A DNA stretch of 64,000 nt from assembly GCF_964204645.1 (NCBI RefSeq), contig NC_134031.1:10764501-10828500 (forward strand). Direction: 5' to 3'. This document shows, piece after piece, positions 34,967 to 47,172 of this stretch. A program made the position numbers and the translations under genes. Under the pieces are notes generated by a model. The model saw only the letters and a list, made by a program, of their open reading frames with translations. It was not told the origin of the DNA and did not search any database. The stretch is from Tubulanus polymorphus (Eukaryota; Nemertea; Palaeonemertea; Tubulaniformes; Tubulanidae). Each line of letters starts with the position of its first letter. The stretch's first letter is position 1.

Positions 34967-37660
34967 TCAAGGGAATAGCTCTAGGTCATTACGCATAATA
35001 TCAACAATAATTTCATCAGCCGACATATAACAAAATTCACCATTATCAAATACAACTTTAAAATCTAGAATTCCGCGCTTAGTTACTTCTACTGACTCAA
35101 AATATCCATTATACCATTTGGTTGTCCCTTCATCTAGCCATCTCTGCGAAAAATTACTACTAACTAAACTATGCGGTGTAATTATCAGTTCAAATAAGTC
35201 TATCATTTCTAATGGAATGGCAATATCAAATAGCTTATTCATGATCGATTTCAAATCTTCTAAAGTGGACTTGCTAAATGTTATCTTCGACTCAGGCTGA
35301 CATTGAAAGATTCTAGTTCGAATATTAATCTGAGATTTAATTACTTCTAAGGATTTTGTTTTAGAATGTCCAGCCAGATAACTTTCCATCATATCGGGTC
35401 CAGTCCACAGACCCCCAGATTGAAACATACATTCGAGCCATTGTTCAAATTTAGCTCTGTCGCGATCTTCCTTTTCTAATTTCTTTTTTCGCGCCTCAAG
35501 TAGTTTATTTTGAATTTTCTCAGAATGTTCCTCTTCATCTAATCTATCCTGCTCGTTTATATTCTTAACTGATCTTCTAGCTAGACTAATTACACTTTCT
35601 TTATCAACATCTGACTTCGATCGCAACCATTCGCCTGTTTATTCTTTCGAAACATAACCTTAGCTTCTATATAGCCAGTTTTCACATTTCTGGCACGCGC
35701 AATTTCCTGATCTGCTGACGCAAAATTTCGTTCTCCGCTTATGTTTGTATTTGAGCAGGATGCGGCTTCTTCTAATAGCTGAGCAGATGGATTGTCAAAA
35801 ATTCCACCTGGAAGTTGAGATTTCAATTGCCTGTCCATCACATTCAAACATGCTTGGCACAGGTCTTTCAATAAACTTAAAAGTGGTTCCGTCTGAATGA
35901 CTTGGTGCTGTTAAACTTCGAAATACAGCATCACTCTGGATATCAACAAGATCAAAAGCACAAGGAGCATCAGGTGTCAATAGACTACTAGCATCCTTTG
36001 CCCAAGCACCAAGTCTTGAATGAGCTATTTCAAAGTGCTCATTCATTTCAAGAATATTCCGCGTTTGGCCTAAGAGTCGCATCCAAGGTCCGGTTAAAAC
36101 TTTGCCTATGATTCCCTGACTACGTAAACATAGATCCAATTCATCTAATTGTAATGCGTTCAGTACACTTGTTTGAACAACATTTCGAGGACTGAAAGTG
36201 TCATTGAAAAATTCGATAACTCCTAATTTATAATGGTATAATGAACCGCATGAGAGGAAAACTACATGAAACCTATTGCCAACAAAACGATTATAAAGTA
36301 CTGATTTTCTTCTTTCTGTTTCAGGTACGATTCCTTTAGAATGAAGAAAACTGCTCAATACAGTGCTACAGTTGTACTTTGTGTCATGAAATAATTTACT
36401 GGTTGTTCTGACTGTAGCTACTGTGTTGCTCTCGCCGCGATGTAGAAAGGGATAATTGACGCCAATCTTTTTGCTGGCTATGTCAACTGATGCCTCATAT
36501 ATCTTGATCACTTTCTCACAGTCGCCTGCCATTGCCTCTAGTGGGTGCATGGCACATTTAAAGTTAGGCTATTCAAGTTATGGCCTATCAAGTTTTCTAA
36601 TTTTTTTTCAATCGCTGTATTCGTAGTGACACGATCAGACATGGTGTTTTTGATCTTATTCAAAGTAGAGTTGGAATCTACTGAATTCTGAGAATTCGAA
36701 GAATCGATTCTATTGCATGCTTTAACGATGGTTTTAGTATATTCATCAGCAGTTCCACCGGCTTGAATGGTTAGTCCCATTAGTAAGTCGCCTTGTTTGG
36801 TGGCTACCTCAACTTCTACAAGATGTCCTAGTTTTTTTGTAGTTCCATCGTATTTCACTGTGAGATTATCTTCTTTCTCAATGGTTTCTTGAACCTGAGA
36901 CCTAGAGGCAGCTTTCATTTCTTTAGTGAATCGATTCTGGGTTGTATACGAAGGGATATTTCCAGATAGTTCAGTATCCGTGAGAGCAGAATTTACTAAT
37001 TTAATGGCAGTTGAAACATTTTTTTGAGAAATTCCTAAGTTCTGCAGATGATAGCTAGCTTCACGAATTTTATGCGAATACGTTCTTCCGTCCATTTTAG
37101 TGCCTAATACCTGATTCTCCCTATTTTCTAGAGTCAAACATTTATCCTGTAGATGACTAACTTCTGAATTAAGAGATGAAATCCTTTTTACCTTTCCACA
37201 GAGATTTTCTTGATGTTCCAAAAGAGATCCATTTAAATTCTGGGAATGTTTTTCTTTTAAGCTAGATCTGGATAATAGTGAACGGGATTTTGTTTTTGAT
37301 TTATTCTTGTGAAGTTGCCTGATAGTTCGTTTGGCTTTCTGCAGTTTGGACTGAAGCCTGGCAACATTCTGAGCCTCACTTGTTGATTTTAAATCCAAAT
37401 ATCTTGATTTCCATAATTTTTGCTGAAGCTTCTTTCCTTTTCATGAGGAAATTAGTGCGGCTCGTATTGCAATTTCTCAGTTTTTGCTTCAATTGCAAAT
37501 TCTCCATTTCAAGTGAATCATTTCTACTTTTTAGATTGCTATTCTGTTCTTCTAAGGATCTTAATCTATCTTTAGCTTCAGCTATTTCACGAGCCATAGT
37601 TATGGAGACTTCGTTCACTATATCTTGTTCAAATGAAACCCTTTGTCGCTTTGAAGCCAA
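34967..37660 (-). pseudogene. Transposase-like gene of element B, broken in five frames
   Basis: Five minus-strand frames follow in order: 37,660-37,376, 37,398-36,538, 36,550-35,795, 35,871-35,590 and 35,626-34,967. Each overlaps the next by a short stretch, as expected from single-base frameshifts rather than introns. The product starts with a long coiled coil (heptads over the first about 170 residues). It then has YDGTTKKLGHLVEVE and, later, TMSDRVTTN and FLHRGESN, a layout like the first and second Asp of an RNase H-fold transposase. After that come a Lys/Glu-rich helix and a C-terminal Tudor-like module (WYNGYFESVEV to DNGEFCYMSADEI). The lone coding gene of a TIR element is most simply its transposase. 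I do not know a superfamily name. Confidence 0.65.
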
Positions 37661-37699
37661 AGGGTTGGATTCTGAAGATGGTTCTGGTGTAGTAATTGG

Positions 37700-38020
37700 A
37701 TCGACATTAGGCGGGATGTAAGTTTGATTTAGGTATTCTGAAGGAGACTTGCTTTTGGATATAGCCCTCCTTTTGCAATGAACTTGACTGAATGAAGATC
37801 TTATTATTCTACCTGAATGTATACCGGATATGTGTGGGTATACATAGCCTAATGTCTTAGCTATTTCAATCCATGAGATTTTGGCTTTTGTAGCGTAATT
37901 GAAAATCTCATATACATTCCCATTCTTTGTCAGCAGGATTCAAACGTTTTAGATTATCTAGGTTTTCGCTATCGATTCCTAAAGAATCACAGAAAGGACC
38001 AAGTGAGGTAGCCATGATTG
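37700..38020 (-). pseudogene. Possible 5' extension of the element B gene
   Basis: Upstream of 37,660 the minus strand keeps coding-like fragments (an Arg/Lys-rich piece near 37,750-37,800 and an ATG with MATSLGPFCDSLGI near 38,015) separated by stops. It may be the decayed N-terminus or a first exon of the same gene. Confidence 0.35.
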
Positions 38021-38029
38021 AACTATGGA

Positions 38030-38960
38030 ACTGCAGTAAATCTCTGTTTTATAATCCTTATTGAATAAACCCTTTTAAAATGATAGAACACTATATATTC
38101 ATATAATCCGCTATAACGCGAGTGGCAAATATGTACCCTAATTGCTATTGATTCTAACCCTGAAAAATGATCCAAACTTGAAATAGTTTGAATAAATCCT
38201 AACTTGAAATGGTTTGAATTAAAACAAAAGTAATTCAAACTTTGAGAATGATCCTAACTTGAAATACTCGAAACAACCGAACTTGAAATGGTTTGAATAA
38301 ATCCTAACTTGAAATAGATTGAATTTAAAAAAGATTAATTCAAACTTTGAGAATGATCCTATCTCGAAATAATTTGAATAAATCTAAACTTGGAATAGTT
38401 TGGATAAATCCTAACTTTAAATAGTCTGATGAACTTAACTTGAAATAGTTTGAATGATCCTAACGTGAAATATTTTGGGTAAATCCTAACTTGAAATAGA
38501 ACGAATTGTAACTTGAAATAGTTTGAATTAAAACAAAAATTAATTCAAACTTTGAGAATAAATTCTAACTTCAAATAGTTTGAATAAATCCTAACTTGGA
38601 ATAGTCTGAATAAATCCCGACTTAGAATGGTCTAAAAGAATCAAACTATGACTTAAAATACACTGTAGTCTGAACAAATCCTGACTTTGGAGTTTGAATT
38701 TAAACAAAAATAATTCAAACTGAAAATAAATCCTAATTTGAAATAGTCTGAAAAAAACTTGATATAGTTTGAATCAAAACTAAATTAATTCAAATTTGAG
38801 AATAAATCCAAACTTGAAATAGTGAGCGAATAGATCCTAACTTGAAATAGTCTGAATTAAAGCAAAATTAATTCAAACTTTGATAATGATCCTAACTTGA
38901 AATTGAAAAAAACCGAAATTATAAGTCAAGAATCAAACTTTGACTTTAAATAAGTTGAAA
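38030..38960. repeat. Degenerate tandem repeat, unit about 26-30 bases
   Basis: The words AATCCTAACTTGAAATAG and TTTGAATTAAAACAAAA repeat irregularly for over 900 bases. It sits upstream of the element B gene and may be promoter-side satellite-like DNA. Confidence 0.85.
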
Positions 38961-38999
38961 GTGTCTAAAAAGTAACTAATAAGACCTAACTCTGAGCGC

Positions 39000-40100
39000 T
39001 ATCTTAAAGAAGTGAAAACCTAACCGATAAGCGTTGAATTGTATCTGTAAGAACGCTGAGCAAAATATTTTAAATCAGTTGAATATAGTTATAGAGCGCT
39101 CAGAGATAACTTTTGCTGATGATATCGGGTGTACGTCTGAAAATACGTACTAATATTTAGAATAGTGGCACAGAGACAAGGCGGATACTCCCGTATCTAT
39201 GCTACTGGAAATTGCTCCGATATCGTCAGAAAAAGTATTAAATATTTAATGGTTTACGCGACCCTAACCTAACCTAAATTTACAGCAGTTGGATCGGTGG
39301 ATACTCCTCACCAAACTGCCCTAAGGCACCCTCCTAAATGTACTAATTGAGGGGTACCGAGCGAAGTACAATGCCCGTGCCTTAGAAACCTAAACTAGTG
39401 TTTTTTTAATGCGTTGTTTGTGTACAGTGTACGCGTTTAAAAGTTTGGATACCAAAACACCCAAACGAGATCTAAAAATGTGTTTTTGTCGCGAGTTCTG
39501 AATCAAAAGAATGAATGGTTAAGGCAAAACGATCCCCGTACGTCTTCAAATCTCAAAATCCAGAAGAAAATCCGTTATTTTAATATATGCCGTACTGAAA
39601 AGTACCACACTATTAAAACAATTACCTAGAGCTAAAACCCTACGCGAATATCACGATAAAACGACTGAAAAGAGGTCAAGTTATCTCTAAATCAATCGCG
39701 ATTGACCGTAGCTTTGCCGACTCAGTCAACCTCCAACGCGCTAATGAGGATTCCTGGAAAATTACCCGACCTATATTGTCTTAAAAGTTCACCCAGGGTG
39801 AATTAGTAGTTTCTTTCTAAAACTTCTCATGACCGCTTTTTGGATGAAATTAGCATTAAAACATTCCAATGATCGACTTGAACCACTATGTGCCTCCTAT
39901 CAATAGTTTAACTCGATAAATTTAATGCATAAGTCGGTCAAAATAAAAAGTTTGAAAAAAAACAAGCCTGCCTCCCCTCCCTTAAAAAATGCGCTTTTTT
40001 TAACCCAACCGGTTCACAGAATATGCCAAGTCAAATGTCACTCCGCATTAAGAATTAATGCGGAAAAAACGACCTTATTTCCAGTTAAATAAATTCAGTA
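39000..40100. other. Non-coding right interior of element B
   Basis: No frame of note. Host-like base composition returns here. The inverted right end of the element begins at about 40,100. Confidence 0.4.
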
Positions 40101-40711
40101 ATCGTATTATATTTCCACCTCAGATGCATTATGAATTAGTATTGTTGACCCAGAAACCGTTAAAAGTTGCTGCACTGCGTATTTGAATGACTCATCGATT
40201 TTCTCTGCATCGCGTGATCATTCATTGCGCGAGAAGCCGCCATGATGAATGCGCGTTTCAATCGTCGGCTAGGACATGCAATTTTCCGGCAGCTCTCACT
40301 CAGCCCCGACACAATATAAATTCAAGCGGTTTTCGCGATTCAAAACTTAAGAACCTAAAGGATATGATTCCTGGTGAGAGATCGCTTATTCCGGATGAAA
40401 AAGTATATAATTTTGCATGCAAACATGAGGTAAATTTTTAAATTGAATTTTCATCTACTATTGGCGGATTTATACAGTGAAAAACCCCACCAGGTCAGGA
40501 AGAAGGTTTTGATTGGCTAATCTATAGAGGTCATTAAGTGTTCACATGATTCTAGTGGTTTTATGAATGAATTTACTACGAGTCCTCTCCCGCGCGTAGC
40601 ATGGCTCACGCGTCACACTTTTCTTAGTCAATAATGGTCGTCACAATCAATAGTGGCGCCCCGCGCGGATATGAACATACCTAATATAGCTACCAATGGT
40701 GGAATTTGTGG

Positions 40712-40915
40712 AGAAGTTAATCAATTTCTCAAAATAATGTTGATTAATCACTCGAAACATAGGCCCTACATAAAATTGGATTATTTCGAAAGGTACCTGC
40801 GTTAGTTTGTGAATTATAAGCCATTAGCCTAATCAAAATTGTGGACTGAAGTGAATAGTAGAAAGAAAGTATAGCCTATTTCTGAAGTGTTACTTTTTTC
40901 AACCGTGTTTTGGCC
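40712..40915 (-). repeat. Host repeat XY, copy 2, part X
   Basis: This is the inverse copy of 940-1,129 (AATCACTCGAAACATA, TATTTCGAAAGGTACCT, ACTGAAGTGAATAG). It shows where element B split the repeat. Confidence 0.85.
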
Positions 40916-41229
40916 CTTGTCATCCCTAACGTTGGTATAAGACCCCCATCCGATTATAAAAAGCTTTCCACCAACTATAATAAGGAAACTAACTTAACTA
41001 ATCACAACGCAGTTTAATTTAATAATAAATCTATCTTATCAATACGAGCCCCTGTGGATTTGATGGGTGTCGAAATTTGGTGTACACCGATATCGATAAC
41101 TCACCCTTTTATGATAGCCCGAAAAAGTTCGGGGATGTGAGAATAATTGAAACTAGAATATGAGGCCAAAAGAACTGATTTTATTTCTCTTGACCAATCT
41201 ACAGCGACTGCCGGCTCAGCCATCGCCAT

Positions 41230-41375
41230 TTTGTGGTTGAAATCTAAGTCTAGACTGGTTACCGGTTCTTCCATTATTGTATTAGACTGGTTGTCGGTCT
41301 ATATCTTCAGTTATAGACTGGTTGTCGGTCTCTACCTAGACTGGTTACCGGTCTCTATCTTCAATTAAAGACCGG
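41230..41375 (+). repeat. AGACTGGTTGTCGGTCT tandem repeat
   Basis: Four to five copies of the motif occur, spaced by CTATCTTCAATTA-like words. The unit is itself palindromic around ACCGGT/GTCGGT. Confidence 0.8.
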
Positions 41376-41394
41376 TTGTGCCCATCCTCCACAT

Positions 41395-41650
41395 CTTCAC
41401 CCGTCAAGGGATTCGAACCCACTACGCTAAAGCTGTTCCCCGAACCCCTTGACCTCACGAGTCGTTGGAGTCGTTACTAGCCGACCAGAAACCGGTCGTA
41501 CCAATCACAGCGCTTGTAACAAACCGTCAGTAGACTTCTGTTGGTTTCCCGTTAAATTGACCAATCAGCGAACGTTTTACCGAACAAGGAAGTATTTCGC
41601 AAATCGATATATGACGTCACGCGCAACAGCGCCAATAATGAAATCACGCT
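41395..41650 (-). repeat. SINE-like repeat with tRNA-type boxes, copy 2
   Basis: This is a direct copy of 13,725-13,930, with the minus-strand A/B-box block TAGCGTAGTGGGTTCGAATCCC, and GACGTCACGCGCAACAGCGCCA at the other end. Confidence 0.65.
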
Positions 41651-42086
41651 TCGTGAGGCCAGGGGGCTGGTGGAAGCGAGTTCGGGAGTGATACCGGACC
41701 CCTGGCAAGCGAGGATGATCCTCCATTTTACATTTTTGATGCATGTCAAATAAGGTCAAACATGTAAAGTAGCAAGTTACTTCCTGGTTAAGATGGCGTC
41801 TCTTCGAATTTGCTTAGCTTCGAGCGATATCAAAAGTGCCCTTTACAATGGACGGAAAGACATTGATTTCTGTTAGTATCAGATAAATCCAATGATAATT
41901 TACCTGGTACTCGGAATACAAACTAACAAGGATCGAAATCTAATGCGAGGTGAGCTCTGCCGCGACCGTCACTGAATACGGAACATTGAAGGAACAGAGG
42001 ACATCCTTTCTGAGATGTATGTATTTAGTGAATTGATGTTTTAATACAGTTGACTATATTTAGTATCTGAATAAAGTTTACAATTA

Positions 42087-42760
42087 TTGAACTCCTTAGC
42101 GCTTTGTGAGATCAGATATTTGGACCCACCTCAGCCTACTGATTTCCTGATACAGACAGCAAGTTGGCACAGTCAAATTAAGAGACTTGGTGAAGACAAG
42201 TTACTCAGATCACACTGGGAATTCGCAATATCCTCTCTCCTCATGGACCACACAATGTCAATGTTGACTTTGCTAGAAATAGATTATAAAATTCATCACG
42301 ACCAATTCATTTTCACTGAATTCAATATTTATTGTTCACTTCTGGTACAATATCTTGTTCAGCCCCTGACAAGAGAATAAGCAATTGACAAGAGAATAAG
42401 CAATGACACTACGTATTTCATGACATAAAACAGTAGTTTTTTTTTTCATCGACAAATTGGGACGATCCTGCTATCCCCGATTTGAATGATAGTGTCTTTA
42501 GAATCATAAAGACCATGTCTCGACCAGACAGATAATCCAACCACAATTCAAATTGAAGGCTCGCTAGTGCAGTTATTCACAGAATCCAGCTCTTTAAACC
42601 TCATCAGTTTATCAGATCGTGAGCAGTGGAGAAATACAGTACACAACATCTTGGCGCAGCGGCGCTTGCTGATGTAACTGATGATGATGAGTTTATCAAA
42701 ATCAAGGAGTTTCACCGCCTGTTATTTGGAATCTCATTTCATGACAGCTAGTACTGATTC
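42087..42760 (+). pseudogene. Possible decayed host exons
   Basis: Two stretches look protein-like on the plus strand. About 42,105-42,260 encodes YLDPPQPTDFLIQTASW and onward. About 42,530-42,757 ends with DDDEFIKIKEFHRLLFGISF shortly before a TAG, with ATTAAA near 42,800. The second needs a one-base shift near 42,660, and exon borders are weak. It may be the 3' end of a host gene or a decayed copy. The product is not recognised. Confidence 0.35.
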
Positions 42761-43456
42761 TTTATTCTCTTTGATTACTGCATGATGTTATCATTCTGAA
42801 ATTAAAATACATATCTTACTTACAATTAAACCTGGATTGACTTTACAATTAATGGTTCAGAATCCATTTTTCAAACTTACCTTGATGCATTGCAATCTAT
42901 TCTTTTCATGTTGAGCTAATTTGATATGCATACCTTCAATTTCTTAAAACATCCTACGAGTTGTGACTCACAAAATCATCACTAAAACGCTCACAATAAT
43001 CTACAATAGATAATCAATATAGTGTTCGTGGAATAGCACTCATATTCGACGTTCACATTTTTATGAAGAAGTAAGGAAGTAGGTGAAGTTACCTTGTTGA
43101 TGTCATTATTTTCACTGGATCAACTGCTGATATCCAATGTCACATTAAGAACAATCGGTAATCAATCAATCGCCTCGAGTGAACAAACAAGTAGCCTCTG
43201 CTGCAAGGTTCAGTATGTCAGTAGTGGTATAGTAGTATTGTATGTATTATTGTTTCCTCCATACACACACAGTCCAAATTGCTGATTGACGACCTGTAGG
43301 TTTTGACGGCGCTGTCACACAGCCATCCTGAATTGAATACCGATATTTTCGGTACCACACGCTAAACAAGTGCCTGCAGAAGCGTTACCTGGCAGTTTTA
43401 ATGGAATTTCTTTCTTCATTGGTATGAAAAATGACTTTAAAGAGGTCCATGGAACG

Positions 43457-44735
43457 TCAATCGGCAAAAGGTAGAAAGTTTCTTTTGTCCAATGTCGTAT
43501 AGCGCCGCTGCGGTCGAAAATCGAACTAATCTGTCAAGTCGATAATTTTCTAAGTGAGAAGACGCCGCGTTCAGTTCGCAGTGCACTGTACGTACAGTTT
43601 TTCGATACACTGCTGTTCAGCAAATTTGTTTTGAAGTTGAAGTTCACAGCGCGCTATTCAGTTTTCAGAAGTAGAGGGCGAAAATAACATCATTCGTAAG
43701 ATCTCAGATTGAATATTTTCATCAGATTCAGAGCTCAGTTCATTGTATAAAATGTTTTATTTCATGTATTAGACAGTTACTTCTATTACTCTGACAGGAG
43801 TTTTTATGTCATAATTTTTTTACCTCATGTGTAACTCAATTATAGCAGAGTTGATAGTTTAATTATCAATTATTAATTTATAAATGAATTAGTATTATTG
43901 ATTCAATTATTGGATTGATTATTATTAAGAGATATGACATTATAAACATATATATAATGCAAAGATATGGATGTTATATATAATGCAACGATTTGGATGT
44001 TATAATGATAATGTATTTCTACTCGCATAGAAATGAGACTAAAGTTTTCCTGTTTGGATATTCTAAAAGCTTATAAGTCCTTTGCCAAGGATATGAATGG
44101 TTTGTGATGATATTATGTTAACTAAATTCATTTGTTGGTTGAACGATTTCAATTAATATCGCAATATTTAGCATTCGTGATATAATTAATTGTTTATGTT
44201 AGCAAAAGATTGCATTTGATATAGAAGGCTTTAAAATGTTTTGATGTATGGTTGAGATTTTCAAAATAAATGTTACGCTTACAAGAGATAATTGGAACTA
44301 GATGTTTTATTTCATTTTTATCAAGTATCGATGTCTTTCGACGATGTGCAACAGCCCATTAGAGTTTGCCTTAAAATACTCTCAGTCTATAAGCTGAATT
44401 TAATTCATACCGCCGTTACAGTACTATAAAATTGACACTAAATCTTTAGCGTCATTGGATTAGGACGTCCCCTGTTTCACATCCGGCAGGTGTGGTGCCG
44501 GTGGGTAAGTTTAATAAGGTACACCAAATCTATTAAAACGATCGCTATTTTAAAATCAAAACATCCCGAAGAAATTGGGGATTCGAACCTATCGGATATA
44601 TACTGGTACTCGGCGTCTTTCCACTTAACAAAACATCGTCAATAACATTAGTTCTTATTATTGCTAAGTAGCGGCGCTACCGGTACTGTCGATCGGACAT
44701 TAGAAACTTTCTACCTTTTGCCGTAAATCGAGACA
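43457..44735. mobile_element. Inverted-repeat pair around 1.2 kb of AT-rich DNA
   Basis: CGGCAAAAGGTAGAAAGTTTCT at the left returns inverse at 44,700-44,721, followed inward on both sides by a GTCC-type block and AGCGCCGCT. The interior is AT-rich with no gene. Exact ends and target duplication are not resolved. A tRNA-like piece lies just inside the right arm (44,575-44,640). Confidence 0.6.
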
Positions 44736-44935
44736 CAGTGTAGGCGGCCATGTTACATTGTTCACGTGATGAAATACTGAAATCTGATTGGATCCGTAAA
44801 ATCCGCGGAAGATGGCGGACGGGCAAAACCTGTCCCATATTGAATGGGACAGGCAACCAGTCTAGACTCTACCTTTGTCAATCACCCCGTATAGACTGGT
44901 CGCCTGTCCAATTCTGCGCCACCTGCATTCGCAGT

Positions 44936-45943
44936 CAAGTTCAAGTTCAAAGTTCAAGTTCAAATTTATTTCACAGAAAGCATGACAGGCTATGTACACA
45001 GGTTGAGAGAAAACAAACAATAAAATTTACAATTTTTTTAAACAAAGCACAATTATAAAAAGAGAGTGAGAACAGTAGCTTTCAGTGTGGGCCAAGCAAA
45101 GCCTTTAGGCCGCTGTCGCAAGCACCAAAGGGAAAAAAACGAAAGGGAAATGAAGAAACAAAGGGGAAGGAAATGAAAGTTGATGATTTTTGATAATTTC
45201 AGAAGAGTTTATATGAGTAAGCTAGAGGGTTCAGAAGAGTGAGCAATTATAACAATTAGGGTTATTACATTGATGGATATCATTGTAGGCGGAGGTGAGA
45301 TATGGTCTGAGTTTACGTTTTAAATTTTGTTTGCTAGTTTGTAGGATGTCATTGGAAAAAGGTACTTTTTGCCAGATGTTTGAAAGAATGTTTTGCGGTG
45401 AATTTTGATGCGGGGTTGGCGGTGTTTGTTTTGAAAATAAAGAATATGCGTGGTCTAAATATATGCTTTTTCTGATGTTGACTAAAGGAGATAAGTTTTC
45501 CGCGGTGAAGTAATTAGAAAAGTAATGGGGTGAAGATTTGATGGTGTTTTGAATAAAAAGTGCAGTTTAAAGGATGAGGACATCATTGATTTTGAGGATT
45601 TCAAGATTTTTAAAAAGTGGGTCTGTGTGTGCAGTGTACTTAGAGTTGGTGATTATTCGAACAATCTTCTTTTGGATTAGGAGGCATTTTTTATTATAAG
45701 GCGAGTGGCCCCAAGCCAACATGCCATAGTTCAAATGAGGATAGACTGAGGTGTAGTAAAGAGAAAGTAAATTTTGTGTGTCTAGGATGTTTTTAGTTTT
45801 GTTTATGATACCAGTAATTTGTGAAATTTTCTTGTGTATTTTGTCGATATGTGGTTTCCAGTTCAGATTTTCATGTATTGTCAAGCCAGTCATTCAATAT
45901 GTTTAGGTCATAATTAATATACTGTATGAGTGTGTTGAGGCGT
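44936..45943 (-). pseudogene. 3' part of a CR1/L2-like LINE, deleted and frameshifted
   Basis: On the minus strand 45,893-45,567 encodes the end of a non-LTR reverse transcriptase (HENLNWKPHIDKIHKKISQ, then LSLYYTSVYPHLNYGMLAWG and KKIVRIITNS). Coding traces continue with frame changes to about 45,230, and upstream to 45,943 after an internal deletion. The 3' end has AATAAA and a short TTGAAC tandem tail (44,936-44,965), a tail type seen in CR1/L2-like elements. The 5' side is cut by the virus-like element. Confidence 0.75.
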
Positions 45944-46261
45944 GAGTAATAGGGGTTTAGTTGTTCTATACCAAAGGTCGAACGGTCGAGTTCATTAAAA
46001 ACAAAATATTAAAAGTAATTTAAAACTATAACATATTTTCATAGCCGTGTGTATTTTATATTATAACTAAATATTTATTCTAAGATATTAATAATTTAAA
46101 TTTTAAAAGCATATTGTAAATAAATCAAATATATTCTATTATTTTACTAAAATACACACGGCTATGAAAATATATTATAGTTTTAAATTACTTTTAATAT
46201 TTGTTTTTAATGAACTCGACCATTCAACCTTTAATCTAGAACAACTAAACCCCTATTACTC
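45944..46261. repeat. 318-bp terminal palindrome
   Basis: Arms of about 115 bases begin GAGTAATAGGGGTTTAGTTG and end CAACTAAACCCCTATTACTC, with an AT-rich loop of about 85 bases. It marks the junction between LINE and AT-rich element. The next-to-outermost bases AG..CT recall Polinton ends, but only one end is present, so this stays a suggestion. It could be a back-folded terminal repeat. Confidence 0.85.
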
Positions 46262-46518
46262 TTAAAATATTTATATACATGAATAAAATATATATGAATA
46301 ACATATAAATTGATAGATTATTCAATATAAAAGTAACGAGTAATTAACGAGCTCTTATAGAATAGATATATAGATATATTTTAAACATATTTCAATATTT
46401 ATATTTGTATGAGTTAGATTTTTAAACATTAAAAGTGTTAGTAAAGTGTGATTGAAAGAATTCATATTTAAATCATTGAACTTCTAAAATCAATTTAGTA
46501 AAAAAATATGTATAATAA

Positions 46519-47172
46519 ATGGAATCAGAACAACCACAAACTATCAATATTACAAATAACACTGGTGTCATAAACATATACTACAAGAAGTGTTCTAAAT
46601 GTGAAATAGATAAATTCGCTATAACAGAATTTAATAAGCGTAAGATTAGCAAAGATGGTTTTCAATATTGCTGTAAAACTTGTACTAAACTATATACCAA
46701 ACAATATCGAGAAGATAATAGAGAAGCTTACAATGATTATATGACAGAATATATGAGAGGAAAATATCAAACAGATCTTAATTTTTGATTAAAACAATGT
46801 TTAAGATCTAGATTTACACAATTATTCAACAAAGAAACGCATTCAGAAACACTATCTAATTTATTAGGTTGTTCAGATAAATTTTTCATATCATGGATAA
46901 TATATCAATTCGACGATAAAATGAATATAGATAATTATGGTGAATACTTCCATATTGATCATGTGTTGCCGATTTCTAAATTTGACATGAGTGATGATTA
47001 TAATAAGAAGCTAATATGGAGCTGGAGAAATTTAAGACCTTTAGAAAAGAAGGAAAACATAATTAAATCTAACAAACTAGATATGAAATTATATTTAGAT
47101 CAACTGGATAAAGCAAAGACATTGGTTGAATTATGGAATTCAACACATAATGAAAAATACGTTGAAGCTTAA
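46519..47172 (+). pseudogene. HNH endonuclease with one internal stop
   Basis: The first half (46,519-46,785) has two Cys pairs of a zinc-binding HNH-type N-terminus (CSKCEIDK and CCKTC) and a Tyr/Arg/Glu-rich helix. A single TGA at 46,786 interrupts the frame, which stays open afterwards to 47,172. The second half holds the HNH core FHIDHVLPIS and NLRPLEKKENIIKSN. Such HNH genes are common in large DNA viruses and as homing-type nucleases. The start has TAATAAATGG, the same context as the rest of the element. If TGA were a sequencing error the gene would be intact. Confidence 0.8.

Larger units (their letters stand above)
31059..40692. mobile_element. 9.6 kb TIR transposon with broken transposase-like gene (element B)
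   Basis: CCAATGGT flanks both sides (31,051-31,058 and 40,693-40,700), and the undisturbed host repeat at 1,119-1,128 has this site once. The ends are inverse copies for roughly 600 bases: AGGCATGTTCATGTC at the left, and ATGAACATACCT, preceded by GGCGCCCCGCGCGG, at the right, followed outward by blocks such as GTGTCGG.GCTGAG and GCTGCCGGAAAA. The right end has about 10 extra terminal bases. The interior holds a large hairpin, two tandem-repeat zones and one minus-strand gene broken in five frames (34,967-37,660). Confidence 0.8.

Noticed and set aside
41790-41875. ATGGCG start in good context as a possible first exon
   Set aside because: The frame stops after 28 codons and no convincing donor was seen.
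45944-46261. Simple MITE explanation for the palindrome
   Set aside because: Only the left side is flanked by the LINE while the right side leads into the AT-rich virus-like block, and no target duplication flanks the palindrome, so it is better read as an element end.
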